NCBI RefSeq assembly: GCF_900187875.1
Contig: NZ_FYEX01000001.1
Coordinates: 992,001 to 1,056,000 of the forward strand
Reading direction: 5' to 3'
DNA length: 64,000 nucleotides
Source of the DNA: Polynucleobacter victoriensis
GTDB lineage: Bacteria; Pseudomonadota; Gammaproteobacteria; Burkholderiales; Burkholderiaceae
Within the stretch, counting starts at the first letter, position 1. Each line of letters begins with the position of its first letter. The notes under the pieces were generated by a model. It was given only the letters and a program-made list of their open reading frames with translations, made no database searches and was not told the DNA's origin. Made by a program: the position numbers and the translations under genes. Of this stretch, positions 48,606-57,437 are shown piece after piece.

Positions 48606-50405
48606 ATGTCAATGCGTAGCCATCAATGTGGCCAAGTCACAGAAGCCTTAATCGGACAAGAAGTTACATTAGCAGGTTGGGTCAATCGTCGTCGCGATCA
48701 TGGTGGCGTTATTTTTATTGATTTAAGAGACCGAGATGGTTTTGTTCAAGTTGTTTGCGATCCAGATCGTGCCGATATGTTTGCAATGGCTGAGCAAGTG
48801 CGTAATGAGTTCTGTGTGCAGATCAAAGGTTTGGTTCGTGCGCGTCCAGCAGGTACTGAAAATAATGATTTGGTTAGTGGCAAAGTGGAATTGTTGTGCC
48901 ATGAGTTAAATATTCTGAACGCATCTGTTACTCCTCCATTCCAATTGGAAGATGACAATCTATCAGAGACCACTCGCTTAACTCATCGTGTTTTAGATTT
49001 GCGTCGTCCGCAAATGCAAAAGAATTTACGTCTACGTTATAACGTTGCTATTGAGACAAGAAAATATCTTGATCAAGCTGGTTTCATTGATATTGAAACG
49101 CCCATGTTGACAAAGAGCACCCCAGAAGGTGCTCGTGACTATTTGGTGCCATCACGTGTACATGATGGTCAGTTCTTTGCGTTACCTCAATCCCCGCAAC
49201 TATTTAAGCAGTTGTTGATGGTTGCCGGCTTTGATCGTTACTATCAAATTACTAAGTGTTTCCGCGATGAAGATTTACGCGCGGATCGTCAACCTGAATT
49301 TACTCAGATAGACTGTGAAACAGCATTCTTGGATGAATATGAGATTAGAGATCTTTTTGAAAACATGGTTCGCCATATTTTCAAAACAGTCATGAATGTT
49401 GAGTTGGCGAATCCATTCCCAGTGATGCCTTACTCTGAGGCAATGGCACGTTTTGGTTCGGATAAGCCTGACTTGCGTGTGAAGTTAGAGTTCACAGAAT
49501 TAACAGACGTTATGAAGGATGTTGATTTCAAAGTGTTCTCTGGCCCAGCTAATCAAGCTAATGGTCGTGTAGTTGGTTTGTGTATACCAGGTGGCTCAGT
49601 AATCAGCCGTAGCGATATTGATGATTACACCCAATTTGTTGGAATTTATGGGGCTAAGGGTTTAGCTTGGATTAAGGTTAATGAGATTGCTAAAGGTCGT
49701 GATGGCTTGCAATCACCGATTGTTAAAAATCTTCATGACGCCGCAATTGCTGAGATTCTAAAACGTACCAATGCAAAAGATGGCGACATTATTTTCTTTG
49801 GCGCTGACAAGGAAAAAGTTGTTAATGATGCAATTGGCGCATTGCGTTTGAAGATTGGCCATTCTGCATGGGCAAAAGAAAATGGCTTGATGGAGCAGGG
49901 TTGGAAGCCAATGTGGGTTGTTGATTTCCCAATGTTTGATTACGACGAAGATGCGGCTCGTTGGGTTGCTTGTCACCATCCATTCACAAGTCCTAAAGAT
50001 GAGCATTTAAATTACTTAGAAACAGATCCTGGTAAGTGCTTGGCAAAAGCCTATGACATGGTTCTTAATGGCTGGGAAATTGGTGGTGGTTCAGTTCGTA
50101 TTCATAAGGAATCTGTTCAGAGCCAAGTTTTCAGAGCATTGAAGATTGGCCCTGAAGAAGCTCAGGCTAAATTTGGTTTCTTGTTAGATGCTTTGCAATA
50201 CGGGGCGCCTCCACATGGGGGTATCGCATTTGGTTTGGATCGTATTGTGACGATGATGACTGGTGCGGAATCAATTCGTGATGTCATTGCATTCCCTAAA
50301 ACTCAGCGCGCACAATGTTTGTTAACTCAAGCACCAAGCCCTGTGGATGAAAAGCAGTTACGTGAATTGCACATTCGTCTACGTAACACTCAGATGCCTG
50401 CATGA
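48606..50405 (+). CDS. aspS: Aspartyl-tRNA synthetase
   Basis: 599 residues, the bacterial-type class II enzyme. It has the N-terminal OB-fold (VTLAGWVNRRRDHGGVIFIDLRDRDG seen in part), motif 2 (FRDEDLRADRQPEFTQIDCE), the bacterial GAD insertion (about 290-420) and motif 3 (GIAFGLDRIVTMMTGAESIRDVIAFPK in part). It charges tRNA-Asp; whether it is non-discriminating for tRNA-Asn cannot be decided here. It overlaps nudB by 4 nt (ATGA). Confidence 0.98.
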   Translation: MSMRSHQCGQVTEALIGQEVTLAGWVNRRRDHGGVIFIDLRDRDGFVQVVCDPDRADMFAMAEQVRNEFCVQIKGLVRARPAGTENNDLVSGKVELLCHELNILNASVTPPFQLEDDNLSETTRLTHRVLDLRRPQMQKNLRLRYNVAIETRKYLDQAGFIDIETPMLTKSTPEGARDYLVPSRVHDGQFFALPQSPQLFKQLLMVAGFDRYYQITKCFRDEDLRADRQPEFTQIDCETAFLDEYEIRDLFENMVRHIFKTVMNVELANPFPVMPYSEAMARFGSDKPDLRVKLEFTELTDVMKDVDFKVFSGPANQANGRVVGLCIPGGSVISRSDIDDYTQFVGIYGAKGLAWIKVNEIAKGRDGLQSPIVKNLHDAAIAEILKRTNAKDGDIIFFGADKEKVVNDAIGALRLKIGHSAWAKENGLMEQGWKPMWVVDFPMFDYDEDAARWVACHHPFTSPKDEHLNYLETDPGKCLAKAYDMVLNGWEIGGGSVRIHKESVQSQVFRALKIGPEEAQAKFGFLLDALQYGAPPHGGIAFGLDRIVTMMTGAESIRDVIAFPKTQRAQCLLTQAPSPVDEKQLRELHIRLRNTQMPA

Positions 50406-50842
50406 AGATCCCTATCTCGGTACTAGTCGTGATTTACACGACTAGCAACGAGGTGCTCTTGATAGAAAGAGCAGATCATCATGGCTACTGGCAATCTGTA
50501 ACTGGTAGCCTTAATCAAATTGATGAGCCGTTGCAGATGGCGGCCGCTAGAGAAGTGTTTGAAGAGACTGGTATAGATACTCATCAATTGCCAGATGGAG
50601 CTCTTCAATCAATGAATCATCATATTGACTATGAAATTTATCCTGAGTGGCGCCACCGGTACCCTGATGGTGTTACTCAAAATACTGAGCATTGGTTTAA
50701 GCTGCAATTACCTAGCAAAATGCCTATTAAGTTATCGCCAAGAGAGCATATCTCTCATCAGTGGCTTGATATGCAGTCGGCTGCCAAACTTTGTTTTTCC
50801 CCTAGTAATCAAGAGGCAATATTAAGACTAAATTCTGATTAG
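50402..50842 (+). CDS. nudB: Dihydroneopterin triphosphate diphosphatase NudB
   Basis: 146 residues. The Nudix box is GSLNQIDEPLQMAAAREVFEETGI, kept within the usual pattern apart from one extra residue in the first spacer, as in other Burkholderiales NudB proteins. WQSVTGS before the box is typical of NudB. It removes pyrophosphate from dihydroneopterin triphosphate in folate synthesis. The ATGA overlap with aspS indicates coupling. Confidence 0.92.
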   Translation: MKIPISVLVVIYTTSNEVLLIERADHHGYWQSVTGSLNQIDEPLQMAAAREVFEETGIDTHQLPDGALQSMNHHIDYEIYPEWRHRYPDGVTQNTEHWFKLQLPSKMPIKLSPREHISHQWLDMQSAAKLCFSPSNQEAILRLNSD

Positions 50843-50845
50843 AAT
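50840..50845 (+). promoter_or_regulatory. -10-like element of clsB
   Basis: TAGAAT at the end of nudB lies 6 nt before the clsB ATG; the sequence TAGAAT-N6-ATG is laid out exactly like that of the TPR-lolB gene. No Shine-Dalgarno follows it. Confidence 0.35.
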
Positions 50846-50851
50846 TGTCTT

Positions 50852-52063
50852 ATGTCATTGTTGCGAAGAGATCGTTGGCAAAGTATTCAAACCCTCAAAT
50901 TGCTTGAGGGAGGTATAGATTATTTTGAGCGGGTTGAGGCTGTTTTGACGGCCGCAAAAAAATCTATATATCTAGAGGTTTATATTTTCTCAGCGGATTC
51001 TCAAGCAAAAAAAATAGTCGATATTCTTTGTCTTGCTGCTCAAAGAGGTGTAGAGGTGAAGGTAATCTTAGACTGGTTAGGTTCATCGCCTTTTCAGTAT
51101 GAAAAAGATTTTTTATCCGCTGGCGTTCAATTTAGTTATTACAACCCTGCCTGGTTTGGAACTTTAGGATTTTCTAGAACTCATCGAAAGTTAATCGTGG
51201 TTGATGAGCTGGTTGCATTTGTTGGCGGAGTGAATATTTGTGACGATTCAAAAGATGTTCTAGGCAATCAATTGCCTGGTATACGTTGGGATCTTGCTCT
51301 AGAGGTGACTGGTGCAATCGTGGAGAAAGTACATGCCACCTTCCTTCGGCAATGGCAACGGCTTCAGCCGAATGCTTTACACCCCAAAAATATTTTAAAG
51401 AGAATTCTTGCGCAAGAATTACCTTGGAGTTCGAGCCATTTTCTTGGATTGCGACATGGCAATAAAGAGGGTTTGGCATTCATAGCTAGAGATAACTTGC
51501 ATCATCGTCGTGATATTGAGCGAGCATATTTAAAGGCAATTGGTCAGGCTCGAGATGAAATATGGTTGGCAACACCCTACTTCCTGCCAGGGCGTCGCTT
51601 AAGAAAGGCTTTGGTTAATGCGGCAAAGCGTGGTGTTTCAGTTAATTTGTTGCTGGGAACAGATGAGTTCAAGATTTTAAATTGGGCAGTTCCTAGTTTG
51701 TACGGTCAATTGCTGGCTGCAAATATTGTTATATATGAATATCCCAAGGCCTTGCTGCACACTAAGGCAATGGTTGTTGATAGAAGGTGGGCGACGCTTG
51801 GATCATCTAACTGTGATCATCTATCTTTCTTGTTAAATCATGAGGCAAATTTAATCATCAGAAACCACCAGGTGATTAAAGAGATTCGTTGGAAAATAGC
51901 TGATCAAGCAAATGACAATGGGATTAAAGTAGAGCCTAATGTTTATGCCCAAAGATCCTATCTTAAAAAAGTATTCAATTGGGTGGTATATGTTTTCGTT
52001 AGAGCCACAATGAGTTTATTAACAATCAGTGTTAAAGATAAAGAAATACCAAAAATCAATTGA
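50852..52063 (+). CDS. clsB: Cardiolipin synthase ClsB (phospholipase D family)
   Basis: 403 residues with two HKD motifs: HRKLIVVDELVAFVGGVNICDD (about residue 111) and HTKAMVVDRRWATLGSSNCDH (about residue 307). There is no N-terminal membrane helix, as in ClsB. It joins phosphatidylglycerol or phosphatidylethanolamine units to form cardiolipin. It lies 9 nt after nudB. A TAGAAT box 6 nt before the ATG suggests its own leaderless transcript. Confidence 0.93.
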   Translation: MSLLRRDRWQSIQTLKLLEGGIDYFERVEAVLTAAKKSIYLEVYIFSADSQAKKIVDILCLAAQRGVEVKVILDWLGSSPFQYEKDFLSAGVQFSYYNPAWFGTLGFSRTHRKLIVVDELVAFVGGVNICDDSKDVLGNQLPGIRWDLALEVTGAIVEKVHATFLRQWQRLQPNALHPKNILKRILAQELPWSSSHFLGLRHGNKEGLAFIARDNLHHRRDIERAYLKAIGQARDEIWLATPYFLPGRRLRKALVNAAKRGVSVNLLLGTDEFKILNWAVPSLYGQLLAANIVIYEYPKALLHTKAMVVDRRWATLGSSNCDHLSFLLNHEANLIIRNHQVIKEIRWKIADQANDNGIKVEPNVYAQRSYLKKVFNWVVYVFVRATMSLLTISVKDKEIPKIN

Positions 52064-52100
52064 TTGTGAAGTTGCCTATTTAATTTGAAAGAGTGTGCAT

Positions 52101-53924
52101 ATGAGGCGTGCCTCGTACGACGAAAATTCAGTCAGACCTGATAATAAAAAAGCTAGCGACTGGAAGGTTATAGCTAATTTATTGCCATATTTATGGGCTT
52201 TTAAATGGCGCGTTGGGTTGGCTTTGACATGCTTGATTGCTGCTAAGGTAGCTAATCTTGGTGTCCCAATTTTGCTCAAAGCTCTGATTGATGCAATGAG
52301 TGTGCCTTTAGGGGTTGAGGCTGTATTGGTTGTGCCCGTATCGCTAATATTGGCTTATGGGTTATTGCGCTTATCAGCTTCTATATTTACTGAGCTAAGA
52401 GAGTTGCTCTTTTCTAGAGTGACAGAGAGTGCTGTACGTACTGTGGCACTTAAGGTGTTTGAGCATTTGCATGCTTTATCTTTGCGGTTTCATTTATCTC
52501 GTCAAACAGGGGGTATGACACGTGATATCGAGCGTGGCACCAGAGGTATTCAGTCGCTAATTTCTTATTCTTTGTACAGCATTATTCCAACGATTGTTGA
52601 ATTATGTTTGGTATTGGGTTATTTCATTTGGGCATATAACTATTTGTTTGCAGTTATTACGCTGATAGCTCTGGTGTTGTATGTGATTTACACCATTGTT
52701 GTTACCGAGTGGCGTACGCAGTACAGAAGAAAAATGAATGAACTCGACTCAAAGGCAAATCAGAGAGCTATTGATTCTCTAATTAACTTTGAAACTGTTA
52801 AATATTTTGGGAATGAACAATATGAATCAAAACGATACGATGAGAATCTGCATCGATATCGAGAGGCTGCGATTAAGTCACAGCGTTCGCTGGCCTTATT
52901 AAATGCTGGTCAGCAAACTATCATTGCTGTTGGTTTAATACTAATCCTTTGGTTGGCCACGCAAGGAGTGTCGGACGGTGTAATGACACTAGGTGATTTG
53001 GTGTTGGTCAACGTTTTGATGATTCAACTTTATATTCCTTTGAATTTCTTGGGTGTTATTTACCGAGAGATAAAACAGGCATTAACAGACATGGATCGTA
53101 TGTTTAGCCTCTTGGGCACTAATCAAGAAATTGCTGATGATCCTAATGCTAGTGATTTATCAATAGCCAACCAATCATTAGGGCCGCGGGTTATCTTTGA
53201 CCAAGTGTCATTTTCTTATGAGCCTGCAAGAGGCATTATTAAAAATATTAGTTTTGAGGTTTCGCCCGGTCAGACAACTGCAGTGGTGGGGCATAGTGGC
53301 GCAGGTAAAAGTACGCTGGCTAGATTGTTATTCCGTTTTTATGATGTAACTGATGGGGCTATTTATTTAGATCATCAGAATATAAAAAGTGTCACGCAAA
53401 AAAGTTTGAGACAGGCAATTGGCATCGTTCCTCAAGACACCGTTTTATTTAATGATACTGTGGCACATAACATTGCTTATGGTCGTCCTGGTGCAACTCA
53501 AGAGCAGGTTGAGTCAGCTGCTCGCCTAGCTCAGATACATGAATTTATTATGTCTTTGCCTGATGGCTATCAGACTACTGTTGGTGAGCGTGGTTTGAAG
53601 TTATCTGGTGGCGAAAAACAAAGAGTGGCTATTGCTAGAACTTTATTAAAGAATCCGTCTTTATTGATTTTTGATGAAGCCACTTCTGCGCTTGATTCTG
53701 AAACTGAAAGAGCAATCCAAAAAGAATTAATTGCTTTAGCACAGAATAGGTCAACTTTAATCATTGCACATAGGTTGTCTACGATTATTCATGCACATCA
53801 AATTCTAGTGATGGATGATGGCTGCATCATCGAAAGAGGAACTCATGAAGAGCTATTGGCATATGGCGGTCGTTATGCTGAAATGTGGCGAGTACAGCAA
53901 TCCCAAATCGAGCTAATATCCTGA
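52101..53924 (+). CDS. ABC transporter, fused permease and ATPase (Atm1/heavy-metal type)
   Basis: About 607 residues. Six membrane helices in the first 330 residues (RQTGGMTRDIERGTRGIQSL is an Atm1-type signature) precede a nucleotide-binding domain: Walker A GHSGAGKSTLARLLFRFYDV, signature LSGGEKQRVAIARTLL, Walker B LLIFDEATSALD and H-loop IIAHRLST. The family (ATM1/HMT1/ABCB7-like) exports glutathione-linked or Fe-S-related compounds; the exact cargo is not known. GTG at 52095 and ATG at 52101 are both in frame; AAAGAG lies 7 nt before 52101. Confidence 0.93.
   Translation: MRRASYDENSVRPDNKKASDWKVIANLLPYLWAFKWRVGLALTCLIAAKVANLGVPILLKALIDAMSVPLGVEAVLVVPVSLILAYGLLRLSASIFTELRELLFSRVTESAVRTVALKVFEHLHALSLRFHLSRQTGGMTRDIERGTRGIQSLISYSLYSIIPTIVELCLVLGYFIWAYNYLFAVITLIALVLYVIYTIVVTEWRTQYRRKMNELDSKANQRAIDSLINFETVKYFGNEQYESKRYDENLHRYREAAIKSQRSLALLNAGQQTIIAVGLILILWLATQGVSDGVMTLGDLVLVNVLMIQLYIPLNFLGVIYREIKQALTDMDRMFSLLGTNQEIADDPNASDLSIANQSLGPRVIFDQVSFSYEPARGIIKNISFEVSPGQTTAVVGHSGAGKSTLARLLFRFYDVTDGAIYLDHQNIKSVTQKSLRQAIGIVPQDTVLFNDTVAHNIAYGRPGATQEQVESAARLAQIHEFIMSLPDGYQTTVGERGLKLSGGEKQRVAIARTLLKNPSLLIFDEATSALDSETERAIQKELIALAQNRSTLIIAHRLSTIIHAHQILVMDDGCIIERGTHEELLAYGGRYAEMWRVQQSQIELIS
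53914..53919 (+). promoter_or_regulatory. -10-like element of the glycerate kinase gene
   Basis: TAATAT lies at the 3' end of the ABC transporter gene, 6 nt before the ATG at 53926. No Shine-Dalgarno lies between. A -35 was not recognised. Confidence 0.3.
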
Positions 53925-53925
53925 T

Positions 53926-55260
53926 ATGGCAATTAAAGATCCAGCTTCTTTCTTGAAAGGGGCATTTGAAGTAGCGCTTAAGGCGGCAGACCCACTGGTT
54001 GTTTTACCAATGAGTCTTGAGAAGGTGTTTTCAAAACCTTTGGAAGGGCGCTGTTTGGTTTTGGGCGCCGGCAAAGCCGCGGCTTCAATGGCAGTGGCTT
54101 TGGAGTCGTTTGCTGCTAATAATTGGCCCAAAGCACAACTGGAGGGTCAAGTAATTACTCGGTATGGCCATGCCTTGCCAACAAAAATTATTAAGGTAGT
54201 TGAAGCGGGGCATCCTGTTCCAGATGAATCTGGTATGAAAGCTGCGCAAGCCACCTTGGATTTGGTGAAGACGTTGCGACCCGGCGATCATTTGATTGCA
54301 CTTATATCAGGTGGCGGTTCGAGTTTATTGACGCTACCTGCCGATGGTTTGACTATTGAAGATTTGAGATTGACCACGCAGGCACTATTAAGATCTGGCG
54401 CTCCAATCGGACAGATGAATATTGTGCGTAAACATTTATCTGCTATTTTGGGTGGGCATATGGCTAGAGAAGCTGTGGCGCGTGGAGCCAAGATAGATGC
54501 TTTTTTAATTTCTGATGTTACTGGTGATCATCCATCAAGTATTGCTAGCGGACCTTGTGCGCCAGATGACTCAACATTTGGTGATGCATTACAGATTTTG
54601 AAAGATTATGGTTTGCTGGGTGGGCAGTTACCTGCATCCGTTGTTAAGTATTTAAACGATGGCTTAAGTGGGGTTCATCCGGAGACACCAAAGTCAAATG
54701 ATCCAATTTTTAAGCAAAGTAATAACCATCTAATTGCGACAGCGCACGCGTGCTTAGAAGTGGCTGCCAAATATTGCGAGTCAAAAGGTGTTAAGCCTGT
54801 TATTTTGGGCGATACCGTGATGGGTGAGGCTAAAGATGTGGCATTGATGCAAGCATCAATTGCCAGAGAAATTTATTTATACGACAAACCATTTAACAAG
54901 CCAGTGGCTTTGCTGTCTGGCGGTGAGTGCACTGTGACGATTCCATCGGGGGTCAAGGGTCGCGGTGGCCGTTGCAGTGAGTTTTTGCTATCCCTATTTG
55001 CTGCTACAGAAGATTTAAAAACATTATCAGGATTAGCGGCAGATACCGATGGTATCGACGGTAGTGAGGATAATGCAGGTGCTTGGTTTGTATCGGGGTT
55101 TAGGAATGCTGAGAAAGATCAGCATTTTTTTGTAAGGGATTGTTTGAGTAAGCACGATAGTTATGGGTTTTTTCAGAAAATGAATGCATTGGTTCACACC
55201 GGCCCTACATTAACTAATGTGAATGATTTTCGAATATTGCTAATTGATAGTGAAAGTTGA
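53926..55260 (+). CDS. Glycerate 2-kinase (MOFRL family)
   Basis: 444 residues: an N-terminal DUF4147 domain (LVLGAGKAAASMAVALE, AGHPVPDESG, ALISGGGSSLLTLP) and a C-terminal MOFRL domain (LLSGGECTVTIPSGVKGRGG, ADTDGIDGSEDNAGAW). It phosphorylates D-glycerate to 2-phosphoglycerate, feeding glyoxylate or serine breakdown into lower glycolysis (GckA/TtuD). It begins 1 nt after the ABC transporter and lies 3 nt before pyrC. Confidence 0.93.
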   Translation: MAIKDPASFLKGAFEVALKAADPLVVLPMSLEKVFSKPLEGRCLVLGAGKAAASMAVALESFAANNWPKAQLEGQVITRYGHALPTKIIKVVEAGHPVPDESGMKAAQATLDLVKTLRPGDHLIALISGGGSSLLTLPADGLTIEDLRLTTQALLRSGAPIGQMNIVRKHLSAILGGHMAREAVARGAKIDAFLISDVTGDHPSSIASGPCAPDDSTFGDALQILKDYGLLGGQLPASVVKYLNDGLSGVHPETPKSNDPIFKQSNNHLIATAHACLEVAAKYCESKGVKPVILGDTVMGEAKDVALMQASIAREIYLYDKPFNKPVALLSGGECTVTIPSGVKGRGGRCSEFLLSLFAATEDLKTLSGLAADTDGIDGSEDNAGAWFVSGFRNAEKDQHFFVRDCLSKHDSYGFFQKMNALVHTGPTLTNVNDFRILLIDSES

Positions 55261-55263
55261 TTA

Positions 55264-56316
55264 ATGAGTTCTGTGAATACGATTGAAATTTGTCAGCCTG
55301 ATGATTGGCACTTGCATGTAAGAGATGGTGAGTTTTTGCCTGATTTATTAAGGCATACAGCCAGTCAGTTTGCGCGCGCAATCATCATGCCAAATTTGAA
55401 GCCACCAGTCACTAATGCAGACATGGCAGTTGCTTATAAAACTCGGATTTTGAATGCTTTGCCGTCTGGCTCAAATTTTGAACCATTGATGGTTTTGTAT
55501 TTGACTGATAACACCAGTGCTGATGATGTTAAGCGCGCTAAAGAAGTTGGGGTGGTTGGCTTTAAGTTGTACCCAGCGGGAGCTACAACAAATAGTGATG
55601 CTGGTGTTACAGATATTAAGAAATGTGCAAGTGCTCTTGATGCAATGTCCAATTGCGGAATGCCACTTTTGGTTCATGGTGAGGTGACTCATTCTGATAT
55701 TGACGTATTTGATAGAGAGGCCGTTTTTATTGAGCAAGTATTGGAGCCTTTGCGCGCAAGACATCCTGGCTTAAAAGTGGTTTTTGAGCACATCACTACT
55801 AAACAAGCAGCTCAATATGTGGAGTCAGCAGATACCCAAAGGTATGGCGCTATTGCTGCAACCATTACACCGCAACACATGTTGTACAACCGTAATGCGA
55901 TATTTACTGGAGGTATAAGACCTCATTACTACTGCTTGCCAATTTTAAAAAGAGAAGAGCATCGCCAGGAGTTAGTGCGAGTTGCGATTTCTGGTAACTC
56001 CAGATTCTTTTTGGGAACCGATAGTGCGCCACATTTGAAGGGTACTAAAGAAAATGCATGTGGTTGCGCAGGTTGTTATACGGCTTGGCATGCTATGCCT
56101 TTGTACGCAGAAGTATTTGATGCAGCTAATGCATTAAATCGTTTGGAAGGGTTTGCTAGCCAATTTGGACCTGATTTTTATGGCTTACCAAGAAATACTA
56201 AGAAATTAACTTTACGTCGCCAGACTCAGCAAATACCTGATGAATTCCCTATGGGTAGTGGCACAGTGGTGCCATTACGTGCTGGCGAAACCATTGCTTG
56301 GTCAATAGTCGGTTAG
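55264..56316 (+). CDS. pyrC: Dihydroorotase (class II)
   Basis: 350 residues of the E. coli PyrC type. Metal ligands are seen in DDWHLHVRDGEFL (HxH), the carbamylated Lys in GFKLYPAGATTNS, HGEV, FEHITT and the catalytic Asp in GTDSAPHL. It closes carbamoyl aspartate to dihydroorotate in pyrimidine synthesis. It is directly followed by the RNase P RNA gene, whose promoter must lie inside the pyrC coding sequence or be shared with it. Confidence 0.96.
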   Translation: MSSVNTIEICQPDDWHLHVRDGEFLPDLLRHTASQFARAIIMPNLKPPVTNADMAVAYKTRILNALPSGSNFEPLMVLYLTDNTSADDVKRAKEVGVVGFKLYPAGATTNSDAGVTDIKKCASALDAMSNCGMPLLVHGEVTHSDIDVFDREAVFIEQVLEPLRARHPGLKVVFEHITTKQAAQYVESADTQRYGAIAATITPQHMLYNRNAIFTGGIRPHYYCLPILKREEHRQELVRVAISGNSRFFLGTDSAPHLKGTKENACGCAGCYTAWHAMPLYAEVFDAANALNRLEGFASQFGPDFYGLPRNTKKLTLRRQTQQIPDEFPMGSGTVVPLRAGETIAWSIVG

Positions 56317-56320
56317 ACTA

Positions 56321-56639
56321 GAGGCGCAGAGTCGGTAAGGCAATCGCTGCTTTGGTAACAAAGGAGAGGAAAGTCCGGACTCCATAGGACAGGGTGATGG
56401 CTAACGGCCATCCACGGTGACGTGAGGAATAGGGCCACAGAGACGAGCGTATTTAGTTACGGTGAAACGCGGTAACCTCCACTCGGAGCAATCCCAAATA
56501 GGCAAGCGTTGAGGCGGTCCGCTGAGCTTGCGGGTAGGGAGCTTGAGTTCACTGGTAACAGTGAAACTAGATGAATGATTGCCCCTTTACGAAAGTATGG
56601 GCGACAGAATCCGGCTTAATAGCCGGCTCTGCACTTTTT
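56321..56639 (+). ncRNA. rnpB: RNase P RNA (class A)
   Basis: Conserved RNase P RNA elements are all visible: AGAGGAAAGTCCGGACTCC near position 56371, GGAGCAATCCCAAATAGGCA, and the 3' element ACAGAATCCGGCTTA. The 5' GCAGAG (56326-56331) pairs with CTCTGC (56627-56632) to close the molecule, and a T run follows. It is the catalytic RNA that matures tRNA 5' ends. It begins about 5 nt after pyrC and its T run touches the convergent OsmC stop codon. Ends are accurate to about 5 nt. Confidence 0.95.
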
Positions 56640-57060
56640 ATATTTCTACAATTTCAATGCTGTGAGTAATTTCAGCAGTTTTGCCTAGCATAATGGTGGC
56701 AGAGCAATACTTATCATGAGATAAGGCAACAGCCTTCTCAACACGGCTTAATTCGAGATTTTTCCCCGTGACGGTAAATTTCATATGAATCTTTGTGAAG
56801 ATTTTTGGGTCCTCATTGGCTCGTTCTGCCTCTAAACTGACCTGGCAGTCATGAATATCTTGTCTAGCTCGTTTTAGGATCATGACTACGTCAAAGCAAG
56901 TGCAACCACCAGCCCCAACTAACATCATTTCCATTGGGCGAGGAGCCAGGTTTCTACCCCCTGCTTCAGGCGCGCCATCCATATTGACTAGGTGTCCGCT
57001 GCCTGTTTCGGCACTAAATGCCATGCCATCTTTTCCTAGCCATTTGATCGTTGCTTGCAT
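56638..57060 (-). CDS. OsmC family protein
   Basis: 140 residues of the OsmC/Ohr fold. The two redox cysteines are present, one in GAGGCTCFDVVMIL and one in HDKYCSATIMLG. Such proteins reduce organic peroxides with thiols or act in stress response; the YhfA-like subgroup (GAGGCTCFDV) has unknown substrates. It converges on rnpB. Its upstream region (57061-57154) is AT-rich and probably holds its promoter. Confidence 0.9.
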   Translation of the reverse strand: MQATIKWLGKDGMAFSAETGSGHLVNMDGAPEAGGRNLAPRPMEMMLVGAGGCTCFDVVMILKRARQDIHDCQVSLEAERANEDPKIFTKIHMKFTVTGKNLELSRVEKAVALSHDKYCSATIMLGKTAEITHSIEIVEI

Positions 57061-57154
57061 GTTTTCCTCAAATTTTGAACTTAACTAATAAACCTCATCA
57101 TAAGGCTTTTGACTTAGACAAAACATAAAATAGTCAATAAAAACAATAACTTTC

Positions 57155-57182
57155 TTGCATATTTGATATGCCTAGCTATAAT
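57155..57182 (+). promoter_or_regulatory. Strong sigma-70-like promoter before the candidate small RNA
   Basis: TTGCAT (57155-57160), a 16-bp spacer and a perfect TATAAT (57177-57182) predict transcription starting near 57189. It is the best promoter match in the window. The transcript would meet an intrinsic terminator about 100 nt later and has no open reading frame of note. Confidence 0.65.
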
Positions 57183-57188
57183 TTTCAT

Positions 57189-57293
57189 ATCGAATTAACT
57201 AATTTTTGGGATTTTAGCTAATTCTCAGTTTGTCTCCTCCACCCTCCAAAAAGGTGGATTTCAGCCCAGGAAGTGTTTCCTGGGCTTTTTTTT
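57189..57293 (+). ncRNA. Candidate small regulatory RNA with CU-rich anti-Shine-Dalgarno segment
   Basis: A predicted transcript of about 100 nt between the promoter at 57155-57182 and the terminator at 57263-57293. It has an AT-rich 5' part, then CTCCTCC (57234-57240), a hairpin (TCCACC at 57238-57243 with GGTGGA at 57253-57258) whose loop shows CTCC, and the terminator stem. CTCC repeats can pair with ribosome binding sites, as in trans-acting sRNAs. I do not recognise a named family. Expression and targets are inference. The region 57061-57437 otherwise holds only promoters and the rplM leader. Confidence 0.55.
57263..57293 (+). terminator. Intrinsic terminator of the candidate small RNA
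   Basis: A perfect 10-bp stem (AGCCCAGGAA / TTCCTGGGCT) with a 4-nt loop is followed by eight or nine T. No protein gene on the plus strand feeds into it: the neighbours are rnpB, with its own end, and the divergent OsmC gene. It therefore marks the end of a short independent transcript. Confidence 0.85.
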
Positions 57294-57295
57294 GC

Positions 57296-57437
57296 TACAA
57301 TAGAAGGCTTTCCCAGTTTGCCCATGGGAAAAGTGATGTGCCAACTGTTCATTTGAACTGCGAGCCTGCAAACATAAGCGGAGCCAAAGGAATGATGTAA
57401 TGGTTGTTTTGATAGGGCTTAACAATTTAAGGTAATC
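57296..57437 (+). promoter_or_regulatory. rplM promoter and structured leader
   Basis: TACAAT at 57296-57301 directly after the terminator is the probable -10 of rplM-rpsI; a -35 is unclear. The leader of about 130 nt has a 7-bp hairpin (TTTCCCA at 57309-57315 with TGGGAAA at 57325-57331) and a smaller GTTCA/TGAAC pair (57347-57358). Ribosomal protein autoregulation through this leader is plausible, as described for rplM in E. coli, but not shown. Confidence 0.45.
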
